Below are positions 6,786 through 17,892 of a stretch of DNA of 52,945 bases, one piece after another. The translations under genes and the position numbers were made by a program. The notes under the pieces were generated by a model. That model saw only the letters and a program-made list of their open reading frames with translations, was not told the DNA's origin and made no database searches. Position 1 is the stretch's first letter, and each line of letters opens with the position of its first letter. Origin of the DNA: Ramlibacter sp. (GTDB taxonomy: Bacteria > Pseudomonadota > Gammaproteobacteria > Burkholderiales > Burkholderiaceae_C); assembly GCA_022844525.1 (NCBI GenBank), contig JALHLO010000003.1, positions 1 to 52,945 on the forward strand. The letters are read 5' to 3'.

Positions 6786-9230
6786 ATGAACCAATCTGCC
6801 ACATTCGAAGTGGGCAACCTCCTGTCGCCGCTGTCCGCTCGCGGGGTAGAAAAACGGTTGAAAGCCCTTCCCGGCGTTGCCGAAGCCACGGTGAACCCGG
6901 TTGCTGGTAGCGCCACTGTTTCCTTCGACGCGGCCATCGCGAGCCCGGAACGGATCCGCACCGCCATCGAGGAGTGCGGATACCACTGCGCGGGCGAGCT
7001 CCAGCCGCTGCATGTATGCGACCAGGGGGCAGCAGCGGGACACACGCATCATGGCCACCGCCCGCCGCCCACGATGCCCGAGAGCCACGCGATGCATGAC
7101 GGCCACGCGGCGCACGGCGGAGACGCTTCCCAGGGCGCCGCTTCGGTGGCCAAGGGCGGCGGAGCCGCCGATCACCACGACATGATGCATGACATGGGTC
7201 ATGCGCCCGGCCAGTCGATGGACGACATGGTGCGCGACATGCGCAACCGCTTTTTCATCGCACTGGCGTTCGCGATCCCGGTGTTCCTGTACTCACCGAT
7301 GGGCGCGATGATCGGCCAGTTCGACGTGCCCTTCGGCATGGACCGCAAGCTGTTCCTGTTCCTGGTGGCTTCCGGCGCCATCCTCTATCCCGGCTGGCCG
7401 TTCTACATCGCGGCCTGGCGGGCGCTGCGCAACCGCGTCGTCAACATGGCGACGCTGGTGGCCCTGTCGGTCGGCACCGGCTACGTCTTCAGCCTCGGCG
7501 CGACCTTCGTGTACGAAGGCGATGTCTTTTACGAGGCCGCCGCCACCCTGCTCGTCTTCATCCTGCTCGGACACTGGCTGGAGATGCGCGCACGCGCCGG
7601 CGCCTCGGACGCCATCCGGTCCCTGATGAACCTGGCGCCGCCGATGGCCACCGTCCTGCGCGGCGGCGTCGAGCAGAAGCTTGCCACTTCGGAGGTGGTG
7701 CTCGGCGACACCGTGATCGTCAAGCCGGGCGACAAGGTGCCAGTGGACGGCGTGGTGACGGAGGGCGCTTCGCAAGTGGACGAGTCGATGCTCACCGGCG
7801 AGTCGATGCCGGTGAAGAAGGTTCCGGGCGACGCGGTGATCGGTGCGACCATCAACAAGAGCGGCAGCTTCCGCTACCGCGCTACCAAGGTCGGCGCCGA
7901 CACCGCGCTGGCGCAGATCGTCAAGCTGGTCCAGGAAGCGCAGAACTCCAAGGCTCCGGGGCAGTTGCTCGCCGACCGCGCCTCGCAATGGCTGGTGCTC
8001 GCCGCGATCGGCATCGGCCTGGCCACCTTCGTCGTCTGGTACTGGGTGCTCGGCCAGCCGCTGCTGTTCGCGCTGACGCTCACCATCACCGTGTTCGTCA
8101 TCGCCTGCCCCGACGCCCTGGGCCTCGCGACCCCCATGGCGGTGATGGTCGGCACGGGCCTGGGCGCGATCAACGGCATCCTGTTCAAGAACGCAGCGGC
8201 GCTGGAAAACGCGACCAAGCTGAATGTGGTGGTCTTCGACAAGACCGGAACCCTCACGGTGGGGCAACCGGACGTGGTGGACGTCGTCACGGCCCCGGAT
8301 GTTCAACCGGGTGAACTGATCGCAACGGCGGCAGCGGTCGAGAAGTTCTCGGAACACCCCCTCGCGCTCGCCATCCTCAAGCGCGCCGGCGACGTTCCCA
8401 TCCAGCAGGCGCAGGAGTTCACCAACATCGACGGCCAGGGCGCGCGCGCTTCGCTGGCGGGCGACACGGTCCTCCTGGGCAACCGACTGCTCATGCAGGC
8501 CAACGGCGTGGACCTCTCCGCCCTGGAGCAGGAGGCCGCACGGCTGCAAGGCGCCGGCCGCACGGTGGTGCACGTCGCGCGGGGTGGGCGGCTGATGGGG
8601 CTGATCGCGATCGCGGATGCCGTACGCCCGAGTTCCCGCGACACCATCCAGGCCCTGCAGAAGCGCGGCGTGAAAGTAGCCATGCTCACCGGGGACAACC
8701 AGGCGACGGCCGAGCGCATCGGCCGCGAGCTGGGCATCGACATCGTGCTGGCCGATGTGCTGCCCGGACAGAAAGCCGACAAGATCAAGGAACTGCAGGC
8801 GCAGGGCCACAAGGTCGCCATGGTCGGCGACGGAATCAACGACGCGCCGGCACTCACGCAGGCCGACGTCGGTTTCGCCATCGGTGCGGGCACCGACGTG
8901 GCCATGGAAAGCGCGCAGGTCGTGCTGATGAAGAGCGATCCGTTCGATGTCGTCGGCGCCATCGAACTGTCGCGCGCGACGCTGCGCAAGATGCACCAGA
9001 ACCTGTGGTGGGCCGTGGGTTACAACACCATTGCGTTCCCGCTGGCAGCGGGAGTGTTCTATCCGTTCACGCTCTCGCCGGAAGTCGCGGCACTGTCGAT
9101 GTCCGGCAGTTCAGCCATCGTCGCCATCAACGCGCTGATGTTGAAGAGGACCCGGCTGACCGGGATCCATCGCTCGAAGCCGGGGCAGGAGCCCCAGCCC
9201 GCTGCCGGGGAACTCGCGGCGCAGGCGTAG
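6786..9230 (+). CDS. P1B-type heavy-metal ATPase with CPD metal motif
   Basis: An 814-residue metal-exporting ATPase. The order is an N-terminal HMA-like fold (about 5-70), a long His/Met-rich linker ([33 protein letters not shown]), eight membrane helices, the actuator TGES loop, the phosphorylation Asp485 in DKTGTLT, HP in SEHPLA, and [10 protein letters not shown]. Two features are odd. The HMA-like fold has lost the GMTCxxC motif ([15 protein letters not shown] instead). The membrane metal motif that is CPC in CopA and CPH in CopB is CPD at residues 441-443. The His-rich N-terminus recalls CopB-type enzymes. Copper is the likely cargo by context, but the motif leaves specificity open. Confidence 0.9.
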   Translation: MNQSATFEVGNLLSPLSARGVEKRLKALPGVAEATVNPVAGSATVSFDAAIASPERIRTAIEECGYHCAGELQPLHVCDQGAAAGHTHHGHRPPPTMPESHAMHDGHAAHGGDASQGAASVAKGGGAADHHDMMHDMGHAPGQSMDDMVRDMRNRFFIALAFAIPVFLYSPMGAMIGQFDVPFGMDRKLFLFLVASGAILYPGWPFYIAAWRALRNRVVNMATLVALSVGTGYVFSLGATFVYEGDVFYEAAATLLVFILLGHWLEMRARAGASDAIRSLMNLAPPMATVLRGGVEQKLATSEVVLGDTVIVKPGDKVPVDGVVTEGASQVDESMLTGESMPVKKVPGDAVIGATINKSGSFRYRATKVGADTALAQIVKLVQEAQNSKAPGQLLADRASQWLVLAAIGIGLATFVVWYWVLGQPLLFALTLTITVFVIACPDALGLATPMAVMVGTGLGAINGILFKNAAALENATKLNVVVFDKTGTLTVGQPDVVDVVTAPDVQPGELIATAAAVEKFSEHPLALAILKRAGDVPIQQAQEFTNIDGQGARASLAGDTVLLGNRLLMQANGVDLSALEQEAARLQGAGRTVVHVARGGRLMGLIAIADAVRPSSRDTIQALQKRGVKVAMLTGDNQATAERIGRELGIDIVLADVLPGQKADKIKELQAQGHKVAMVGDGINDAPALTQADVGFAIGAGTDVAMESAQVVLMKSDPFDVVGAIELSRATLRKMHQNLWWAVGYNTIAFPLAAGVFYPFTLSPEVAALSMSGSSAIVAINALMLKRTRLTGIHRSKPGQEPQPAAGELAAQA

Positions 9231-9260
9231 CCATCCGCCCTTCGAACCTGGAGCATCGAC

Positions 9261-10310
9261 ATGGAAACGGGAACGCGAGGGCAGCGCCTGAGGGTCGCCG
9301 TCGTCGGCTACGGCGTGATCGGCAAGCGGGTGGCGGACGCCGTGCGCCTGCAGCACGACATGCACCTGGCGGGCGTCGCGGACGTGGCGACCGACTGGCG
9401 ACTGCAAGTCGCGGCGAGCCTGGGGCTTCCGCTCTTCGCTGGCGACGATGCTTCGCTCGCCGGGATGAAGGCAGCCGGGCTGCCCGTGGTCGGCGCGCTC
9501 GACGCGCTGCTGCAGCTGGCCGATGTCGTCGTCGACTGCACACCCAAGAAGGTGGCCGCCGGGAACGTGGCACGCTACCGCGCGGCCGGCATCCATTTCG
9601 TCCTGCAAGGCGGCGAGAAACACGAGACCGCCGGCCACTCCTTCGTGGCAGAGAGCAACTACGCGCAGGCGGTAGGCCGCACCTCCACGCGGGTGGTCTC
9701 CTGCAACACGACCTCGATCGTTCGCACCTTCGGCGCGCTGCGCCGCGCCGGCCTGCTGGTCCACGCCAGGGGGACGCTGATGCGGCGCGCCACCGATCCG
9801 GTGGACAGCCACCGCGGTGGCCTGATGAACACGCTGGTGCCGGAAGACAAGATCCCCAGCCACCAGGGGCCGGATGCCCGCACGGTGGATCCCGCACTCG
9901 ACGTGGTGACCATGGCAGTCGCCGTGCCGGAAACGCTTGCGCACCTGCATTCCTGGGCCGTGCGCATGACGCGCGCGGCCAGCCGGGAGGAAGTGCTCGC
10001 CGCTTTCCGCGCGTCCACGCGGATCGCGCTGCTGCGCGCGGACAAGGGGCTGGGCGCGATCAATGTCGTCAAGGAAATGATGGCCGACCTCGGCCGCCCC
10101 CGCGCGGATCTCTACGAAGTGGGGCTGTGGGAAGACCTGGTGACCGTCGATGGCGATGAGCTGTTCTTCACCTACGTGGTGGACAACCAGGCGATCGTGA
10201 TTCCGGAAACGATCGACGCGATCCGCGCGCTCGGCGGACTCGAACCGGACGCGCAGGTCTCGATCGCCGCCACGGACTTCTGCCTGGGCATTCCGCTGCG
10301 TCTCGGCTGA
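9261..10310 (+). CDS. Type II (archaeal-type) glyceraldehyde-3-phosphate dehydrogenase
   Basis: A 349-residue enzyme of the type II phosphorylating GAPDH family (NAD(P)-dependent oxidation of glyceraldehyde 3-phosphate). The Rossmann motif GYGVIGKRVADAV lies at 16-28. The catalytic Cys148 is in RVVSCNTTSIVRT, the family signature, followed by the RRATDPVDSHRGG and PSHQGPDA segments typical of archaeal enzymes. It starts 30 bases after the P1B ATPase with TGGAGC before the ATG, so the two are probably co-transcribed. The classic bacterial GAPDH is a different family. Why it sits in a copper operon is unclear: replacing a copper-poisoned housekeeping GAPDH is one idea, not shown here. Confidence 0.85.
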   Translation: METGTRGQRLRVAVVGYGVIGKRVADAVRLQHDMHLAGVADVATDWRLQVAASLGLPLFAGDDASLAGMKAAGLPVVGALDALLQLADVVVDCTPKKVAAGNVARYRAAGIHFVLQGGEKHETAGHSFVAESNYAQAVGRTSTRVVSCNTTSIVRTFGALRRAGLLVHARGTLMRRATDPVDSHRGGLMNTLVPEDKIPSHQGPDARTVDPALDVVTMAVAVPETLAHLHSWAVRMTRAASREEVLAAFRASTRIALLRADKGLGAINVVKEMMADLGRPRADLYEVGLWEDLVTVDGDELFFTYVVDNQAIVIPETIDAIRALGGLEPDAQVSIAATDFCLGIPLRLG

Positions 10311-10462
10311 GCCTCCTGAAGCTGTGTCAGCGAACTGAGCCGGCGCCCGTGGTGGCGTGCCGAGTGCGCAGACGCGAAGTTGCCACGCGCAACATCAGCA
10401 TGCGCCTACAAAGTGCACTCCGCGGTCCCCTAGGATGGATCCACACTTACGGAGAATCGCAG

Positions 10463-10867
10463 ATGAAAAATACCCTTCGCAAGCTGCTCGCAGCAACCGC
10501 CGTGCTCGGCATGGCTTCCCTGGCGTCCGCTCAAACTCACCCGGGTCATTCGGTCCCCATGCAGCACGGAGCAACCATGCAGCACGGGCAGATGATGGGC
10601 AACGCGCCGGCCGACGCCGGGTCCCGGCAGTTGCACCAGAGCATGATGGCAGGCATGCAGGACATGCAGCGGCGCCCGATGACGGGAGACGTCGACAAGG
10701 ACTTCATCCGGATGATGCGCCAGCACCACCTGCAGGGCATCGAGATGGCGCGCATCCAGCTGCAGAATGGCGACGACCAGGAAGCCAAGCGCATGGCGCA
10801 GAAGATCATCGAGGAGCAACAGAAGGAGGTTGCGCGCTTCGACAGCTGGTTGCAGAGCCACCAATAA
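10463..10867 (+). CDS. DUF305 periplasmic His/Met-rich protein
   Basis: A 134-residue protein with a signal peptide (cleavage after ASAQT, about residue 24), a His/Met-rich segment (HPGHSVPMQHGATMQHGQMM) and a helical DUF305 domain. The domain carries the family pattern DKDFIRMMRQHHLQGIEMA and a C-terminal EEQQKEVARFDSWL. Related proteins (for example CopM) bind copper in the periplasm. GGAGAA lies before ATG 10463, so the longer upstream frame is not needed. The 150-base gap before it contains no regulator site that I recognise. It is convergent with the MFS gene. Confidence 0.85.
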   Translation: MKNTLRKLLAATAVLGMASLASAQTHPGHSVPMQHGATMQHGQMMGNAPADAGSRQLHQSMMAGMQDMQRRPMTGDVDKDFIRMMRQHHLQGIEMARIQLQNGDDQEAKRMAQKIIEEQQKEVARFDSWLQSHQ

Positions 10868-10879
10868 GGCTGCCGACCA

Positions 10880-12088
10880 TCAGTGAGGCGGCTGCTTCGC
10901 CTCTGGCAGGGGCGGCTTCTGTGTGGCGGCCGCCAGCAGGGCGCCCGCCAGCAGCAGCGCGCCGGCCAGCAGGAAAGGTACCCAGGACGCCACGGTGAAC
11001 AGCACTCCCGTCAAACCCGCGGCCGCCGCCTGCCCCAGGTTGGCCGCGGCGGCCTGGGTTCCCATCGCGCGGCCCTGGCGCGGCCCCGCGGCCAAGGAGA
11101 TTCGTACCGCCAGTGCCGGGATGAGCACGCCGAGGCCTCCGGCAGCAAGCGCGAAGGAGACGGCAGGCGTCCACGGTGTCCTCCACGCCAGCAATGTCAC
11201 GGCGAACGACATCACGGCAAGGGATGACAGGACCAGGCGAGCCTCGCCCAGCCAGCGCTCCAGCAGCGGGTAGCCCAGCAACTGAGTTGCCACCATGACC
11301 GCGCTGCACAAGGCGAAGTACGCGGCCACGCCGCCTCCAAACAGCGTCAGGCCCACCTCGGCAACCGTGATGCCGAAGACCACGAGCCCGGTGAGCAGCA
11401 GGGATTCCCGCAGGCAGCGCACATCCGCCGACCGGCTCGCGTGATCGCCTGCTGCTCCTGTGGGCGGCGTGTCATCCATGGTGGGCAAAGCGCTCGCCGC
11501 GACAGCGAGTGCCAGGCACAGGACGCTCGCGAGCTGCAGTCCGGTCAGCGCCCCGCCCAGCGCGGCGGCCGCCGTTCCGGCGATCGGCCCCAGCAGGAAC
11601 CCCAGGGCGGTCGCAGAGGCGATCCAGGCGAAACGGCGCTGCCGTCGCGCCTGCACCGTGGTCTCCACGATATAGGCGAACACCGCGGGAAGCACGGCGG
11701 CAGAAAGCGCACCTGCAGCGACCCGGCTTGCATAGACCAGTGGCAGGGTAGGCGCCATTTCCAGCAGCAACAGGGTGATCGCCGCGCCGGCCAGCCCGCC
11801 GGAGATCACCCATCTCCGCTGGATGCGGTCCGACACGGCACCCCACACCGGCGAAAACACGAACAGCGCCGCGGTGTACACGGCGGTGAGCCAGCCGGTG
11901 TGCCGGGCGGCTCCCGCAGGGTCGCCGGGCTGCAGTGCCAGCACGATGGCGGGCAGCAAGGGCAGCGTCACGCCATAGGACATGGACACCGCGAGCCCCG
12001 CGCCCAGGAGGAGCAGGAAGGAACCTCCAGACAATGTGCGGCCGCGCCCGGTCAACGTCACCGTCCCGCCTTGGTCGCAAGGCTGCAT
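10880..12088 (-). CDS. MFS transporter
   Basis: A 402-residue protein with about twelve membrane helices and the MFS loop motif between helices 2 and 3 (GAVSDRIQRRWVISGG, close to the GxxxDRxxRR consensus). It is of drug/proton antiporter size, and its substrate cannot be read from the sequence. The start is not certain: ATG 12088 gives a short polar lead, and a GTG nine codons on is possible. A putative Fnr-type box at 12199 has a TAACCT hexamer (12172-12177) properly spaced towards this gene. It is convergent with DUF305. Confidence 0.8.
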   Translation of the reverse strand: MQPCDQGGTVTLTGRGRTLSGGSFLLLLGAGLAVSMSYGVTLPLLPAIVLALQPGDPAGAARHTGWLTAVYTAALFVFSPVWGAVSDRIQRRWVISGGLAGAAITLLLLEMAPTLPLVYASRVAAGALSAAVLPAVFAYIVETTVQARRQRRFAWIASATALGFLLGPIAGTAAAALGGALTGLQLASVLCLALAVAASALPTMDDTPPTGAAGDHASRSADVRCLRESLLLTGLVVFGITVAEVGLTLFGGGVAAYFALCSAVMVATQLLGYPLLERWLGEARLVLSSLAVMSFAVTLLAWRTPWTPAVSFALAAGGLGVLIPALAVRISLAAGPRQGRAMGTQAAAANLGQAAAAGLTGVLFTVASWVPFLLAGALLLAGALLAAATQKPPLPEAKQPPH

Positions 12089-12198
12089 CTGTCCGCGACG
12101 ACGACGATGCTTCTGTACATTCGGGTTCCTGCTGTCCTGGTCTTTCGTGCGCCGGTGACGGCGGCCATTGCAGGTTAAGTTCGCTCCAGGCCGACGAG

Positions 12199-12212
12199 TT
12201 GAGGCACATCAA
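12199..12212. promoter_or_regulatory. Putative Fnr-type box between MFS and YHS-P1B ATPase genes
   Basis: The site reads TTGAGGCACATCAA, an exact TTGA-N6-TCAA. Towards the minus strand TAACCT (12172-12177) follows after 21 bases, the class II arrangement, pointing to the MFS gene. Towards the ATPase no good -10 was seen at that distance. Confidence 0.5.
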
Positions 12213-12296
12213 GCGCGGGCACGCAAGGCCAACCGACGCCGCACCTCGACCCTGCGCCCGTGGCACCATGCCGAGGGGTCCCTACCGAGAACGCGA

Positions 12297-14726
<2,430 letters not shown>

Positions 14727-14817
14727 CGGAGGACAGCTCGCGAGCGCGCTTGCGTTTCATCAAGCAGCGGCACCTGGCGTGCGCCTACCATGGTCGTATC
14801 ACCCAAGGAAGACTCGC

Positions 14818-15282
14818 ATGACATCCCTCACGACCCGGCGCGCCCTGCTCCTTGCGCTCGCTGCCGCCCCGCTTGCAGGCATGGCCCAGGCGCCCAAGGT
14901 CGCCGTTGAAGTCTGGAAGGATCCCAGCTGCGGCTGCTGCAAGGATTGGGTGACGCACCTCGAGCAGAACGGCTTTTCCGTCCAGGTCCACGAAACCGGC
15001 AACTCCGCGATCCGTGCCAGGCTGGGCATTTCGCAAAGGCTCGGCTCCTGCCACACGGCGGTGGTCGGCGGCTACGCACTGGAGGGGCATGTTCCGGCAC
15101 GCGAGGTGCAGCGGCTGCTGAAGGAAAAGCCGGCGGCCATCGGGCTCGCCGTCCCCGGCATGAAGGTCGGCTCCCCAGGCATGGATGGGGCCGCGTACAA
15201 GGGCCGGCGGGATGCCTACGACGTGCTGCTGGTCCTGAAGACGGGCGAGCCGCGCGTGTTCGCGTCCTACGGCAAGGCCTGA
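14818..15282 (+). CDS. DUF411 periplasmic metal-binding protein
   Basis: A 154-residue protein with a signal peptide (cleavage near GMAQA, residue 24) and a DUF411 domain. It carries the CxxC-type motif DPSCGCCKDW, then GSCHTAVVGGYALEGHVPA and a C-terminal strand reporting VLLVLKTGEPRVFASYGKA. DUF411 proteins resemble thioredoxin-fold metal-binding proteins and are usual in copper and silver islands. CAAGGAAG precedes the ATG. It lies 91 bases after the YHS ATPase and 9 bases before the next gene. In the 91-base gap there is only a degenerate Fnr-like sequence. Confidence 0.87.
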   Translation: MTSLTTRRALLLALAAAPLAGMAQAPKVAVEVWKDPSCGCCKDWVTHLEQNGFSVQVHETGNSAIRARLGISQRLGSCHTAVVGGYALEGHVPAREVQRLLKEKPAAIGLAVPGMKVGSPGMDGAAYKGRRDAYDVLLVLKTGEPRVFASYGKA

Positions 15283-15291
15283 TTGACGGCC

Positions 15292-15957
15292 ATGGCCACG
15301 GTTCATCTCAATCGGCGCAAGGAACTCGCGCGGCGACTGCGCACGCTGGCCGTGACGGTACCCTCCTTGCTGAATCGTCACCTGCGCCCTCCTCTCGGTT
15401 GGCGCAGGTTTCCTTTCATACTCCGCATGCTCGTGCGCGCCCCTGCGTACAGGGCGACATTCGCACGCGCCCCGGACGACCCGCAGCTGCGCGGCGTCAA
15501 GGCGACTTTCCTGCTGGTTGGCGTGCTCCATAGCGACCTTGCGCAACGGCTCGGAAAGGATGAGGCATTGCGCATCGCCACCGCCTTTCTTTACGATCTC
15601 GGGTGTGCGGTCCAGCGCAGCGCCTACTTTCCGCCGCGAGGCTCACCTGCGGGCTGGGACGCATTTCACGCGGCGCACGAGGCACAGATGGCCGAGGGCT
15701 TCATCAGCGCCAACGAGAACGACGGCATCGTTCATACCGACGCCCAGGTTCGCCTGAACATCACGCGCTGCCGCTTCCATGAATGTTTCCGGGACATGGG
15801 AGCACCCGGACTGACGCAGGCGTTCTGCCGCTCGGACGAGACCGTGTTCAACGCGTACTCTTCTTCCATGCGCTTCCATCGCGGGTCCGTCGCGCCTGAC
15901 ACGATCGCGCGGGGAGCTTCGCGCTGCGTCTTCATCTACGACAGGCCGGATCGATAG
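15292..15957 (+). CDS. L-2-amino-thiazoline-4-carboxylate hydrolase-like protein
   Basis: A 221-residue protein, cytosolic by lack of a signal. The C-terminal half has the pattern NITRCRFHECFRDMG, then FCRSDETVFNAY, and near the end MRFHRGSVAPDTIARGASRCVFIY. This matches the ATC hydrolase-like family, with conserved Cys, Asp and Arg positions. The named member opens the thiazoline ring in L-cysteine synthesis, but many homologues have no known substrate. A thiol or metal-ligand role would suit the position after DUF411; that is inference. An in-frame TTG at 15283 directly follows the DUF411 stop, and ATG 15292 is preferred. Confidence 0.65.
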   Translation: MATVHLNRRKELARRLRTLAVTVPSLLNRHLRPPLGWRRFPFILRMLVRAPAYRATFARAPDDPQLRGVKATFLLVGVLHSDLAQRLGKDEALRIATAFLYDLGCAVQRSAYFPPRGSPAGWDAFHAAHEAQMAEGFISANENDGIVHTDAQVRLNITRCRFHECFRDMGAPGLTQAFCRSDETVFNAYSSSMRFHRGSVAPDTIARGASRCVFIYDRPDR

Positions 15958-16014
15958 ACGGACGCGCGGGCGAGCGCGGGTCGAAGCGCGCCCGCACTCA
16001 CCGCCAGGAACCGT

Positions 16015-16278
16015 TTACTGGTTCTTGTGGATCTTGCCGTGGTCGTGGCCCTGGACACCGGTCTTCTTGTCCGCCTTCGCGACCTTGGCCTTCTTCGCAA
16101 GCGGCTTGCACCCGGACTTGCTGCTCGGCGTGCCCCGGTCCGCGCCGTGATCGTGGCGGGCCTTGGCGCACTCCTGTGCGGACGACGCCGCGTCAGCGGG
16201 CGCGGCTGCCTGTTGTGCGAACGAGGCGCTTGCGCAGAACCCGAGGAGAACTGCGAGGGTGAGAGTACGGATCGACAT
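16015..16278 (-). CDS. Small exported Lys/His-rich protein
   Basis: An 87-residue protein with a signal peptide (MSIRTLTLAVLLGFCASASFAQQ). The mature part has CAKARHDHGADRG, a Lys-rich centre (KPLAKKAKVAKADKKTG) and GHDHGKIHKNQ at the end. Single Cys residues plus HDHG/GHDHG suggest metal binding. GAAAGGAACGTC before ATG 16278 decides the start over a longer frame. A putative Fnr-type promoter (box 16379, TACATT 16351-16356) points at this gene. No family is recognised. Confidence 0.65.
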   Translation of the reverse strand: MSIRTLTLAVLLGFCASASFAQQAAAPADAASSAQECAKARHDHGADRGTPSSKSGCKPLAKKAKVAKADKKTGVQGHDHGKIHKNQ

Positions 16279-16378
16279 GACGTTCCTTTCGGTGAATTTG
16301 CCTTCGGTACGCAGCAGGGGTGTCACTCCGGCTGCGCCCGTTGCCGAACCAATGTAGGGACGCACAAGGGGGACAGCG

Positions 16379-16392
16379 TTGACCAAGATCAA
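16379..16392. promoter_or_regulatory. Putative Fnr-type box upstream of small exported protein
   Basis: The site reads TTGACCAAGATCAA. On the minus strand TACATT follows at 16356-16351 after 22 bases, the class II spacing. The gene at 16278 begins about 73 bases further on. Confidence 0.55.
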
Positions 16393-16452
16393 GCGCCGGG
16401 ACGGGCACTTTTTCGGGGCGCCGGGCGCACCTGATCGGTGCTGAATTCGCGG

Positions 16453-17892
16453 TCAAGCGTCCGTGCGAATCGCTCGGTTGGGCCGCGCCGTTTCGGTGGG
16501 GAAGACGAGCGTGAAAACCGTCTCTCCCGATGCTGCATCGCTGCGCGCCGAAACCTTACCGCCATGCGCCTGCATGATGGAGCGCACGATGGCCAGCCCG
16601 AGCCCGGTGCCGCCGCTGAGTCGCGCGCGCGAGGCGTCCACCCGGAAGAACCGGTCGAAGATGCGCTCCAGGTTTTCGGGCGCAATGGCGTCCCCCTTGT
16701 TGGCGACCTCGAGGCGGACGGCATCGACCACGGAGGAGACGGTCACCTGCACCGCCGAACCGGCTCGCGCGTGCCGGACCGCGTTGGACATGAGGTTGGT
16801 GATGGCACGTTGCACCAGCAAGGGGTCGGCCGCGACGACCGCGCTCCCCGCGACGGTGACACTCACCTCCTTTTCGTCGGCGATGACGGAAAGATAGTCT
16901 GCAACCCGCTGCACTTCCGCCTGCAGGTCCACCGGCTCGGTCTGCAGGACGGACGGACCGTGCTCGGCCTGGGCGAGGAACAGCATGTCCGCGATGACGC
17001 GCGAGAGTCTGTCGAGTTCCTCGACATCTCCCTCGAGCACATCGCGCAACTCCAATGGTGACCGCTGCTGGGACAGCGCGACCTGGTGCCGTCCCAGCAG
17101 CGTGGCGATCGGCGTGCGCAACTCGTGCGCCAGGTCGGCGGAGAACTCCTGCAGCCGCTGGTAGCCATGATCGATGCGCTCCAGCATGGCATTGAACTCG
17201 CGTGCCAGTTCACCGAGTTCCGCCGGCAGGTCCGCCTCCGACACGCGCCGATCGAGCGACTGGGCGCCGATCGTGGCGGCGAGCCGGCGAAAACGCCGCA
17301 GCGGCTCCAGGCCGGTGCGGGCGATCAGCCAGGCGCCGAGCGCGACCAGGCCCAGGAGAACAGGCGCGCCCAGCAGGCTCGCTTGCACGAAGCCACGCAG
17401 CAGTTGCGCATCGTGCCCGCGATCCAGCGAAACGTAGTAACGCACAGGTACGCCGTCCGCCAACGGCGCCTCGCCGCGCAACGCTTCCATCGGGCCGCCG
17501 CCGCGAGGCGCCCATCGCAGCGGGAAAGCGCCCTGTGCGTTCGCATCCATGGTGGCAATCGATTGCGCCGCCACGTCCGAGAAGCTTGCCAGAAGGGTGC
17601 CGGTGCGCACGTCCACCAGGGCCAGGTGCAGATCGTCATGGCCGATCAGCACGTCGTTGAAGCGATGCCGGTTGGACACCAGCGCGGCAGTGGTCGGTGC
17701 CTCGGACAGCAAATGGACGACGAGATCGCGCTTGCCATTCAACTCGGCGATGGAGCGCGCATCGAGCTGGCGCGACAGGGCCCAGTACCCCACACCCATG
17801 CCAACGAGCATGATCAAGAGGCCGAACACGGCGCCGGCCGCCGCCAGGCGCGCAGCCAGCGAGGCCCGAACGGGCACCCGGCCGAAACTCAC
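16453..17892 (-). CDS. Heavy-metal sensor histidine kinase, CusS/CopS-like
   Basis: A 479-residue membrane kinase. There are two membrane helices (about 15-37 and 178-200) around a periplasmic sensor domain of about 140 residues, then a HAMP segment, the H-box FSADLAHELRTPIATLL with the phospho-accepting His near 260, and the ATPase domain with N (NLMSNAVRHA), F (IFDRFFRVD) and G (GGTGLGLAIV) boxes. The layout fits the CusS/CopS heavy-metal kinases that sense periplasmic Cu(I) or Ag(I). It starts with GTG overlapping the regulator's stop (GTGA), so the pair is translationally coupled. Confidence 0.9.
   Translation of the reverse strand: MSFGRVPVRASLAARLAAAGAVFGLLIMLVGMGVGYWALSRQLDARSIAELNGKRDLVVHLLSEAPTTAALVSNRHRFNDVLIGHDDLHLALVDVRTGTLLASFSDVAAQSIATMDANAQGAFPLRWAPRGGGPMEALRGEAPLADGVPVRYYVSLDRGHDAQLLRGFVQASLLGAPVLLGLVALGAWLIARTGLEPLRRFRRLAATIGAQSLDRRVSEADLPAELGELAREFNAMLERIDHGYQRLQEFSADLAHELRTPIATLLGRHQVALSQQRSPLELRDVLEGDVEELDRLSRVIADMLFLAQAEHGPSVLQTEPVDLQAEVQRVADYLSVIADEKEVSVTVAGSAVVAADPLLVQRAITNLMSNAVRHARAGSAVQVTVSSVVDAVRLEVANKGDAIAPENLERIFDRFFRVDASRARLSGGTGLGLAIVRSIMQAHGGKVSARSDAASGETVFTLVFPTETARPNRAIRTDA

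Noticed and set aside
7293-8996. Long minus-strand open frame of 567 codons opposite the CPD ATPase
   Set aside because: It is the His/Arg-rich complement of a strongly coding gene, a common artefact in GC-rich DNA; it has no family motifs.
14750-14763. TTGCGTTTCATCAA as an Fnr-type box before the DUF411 gene
   Set aside because: The left half lacks the A of TTGA and no spaced -10 was seen; kept only as a degenerate resemblance.
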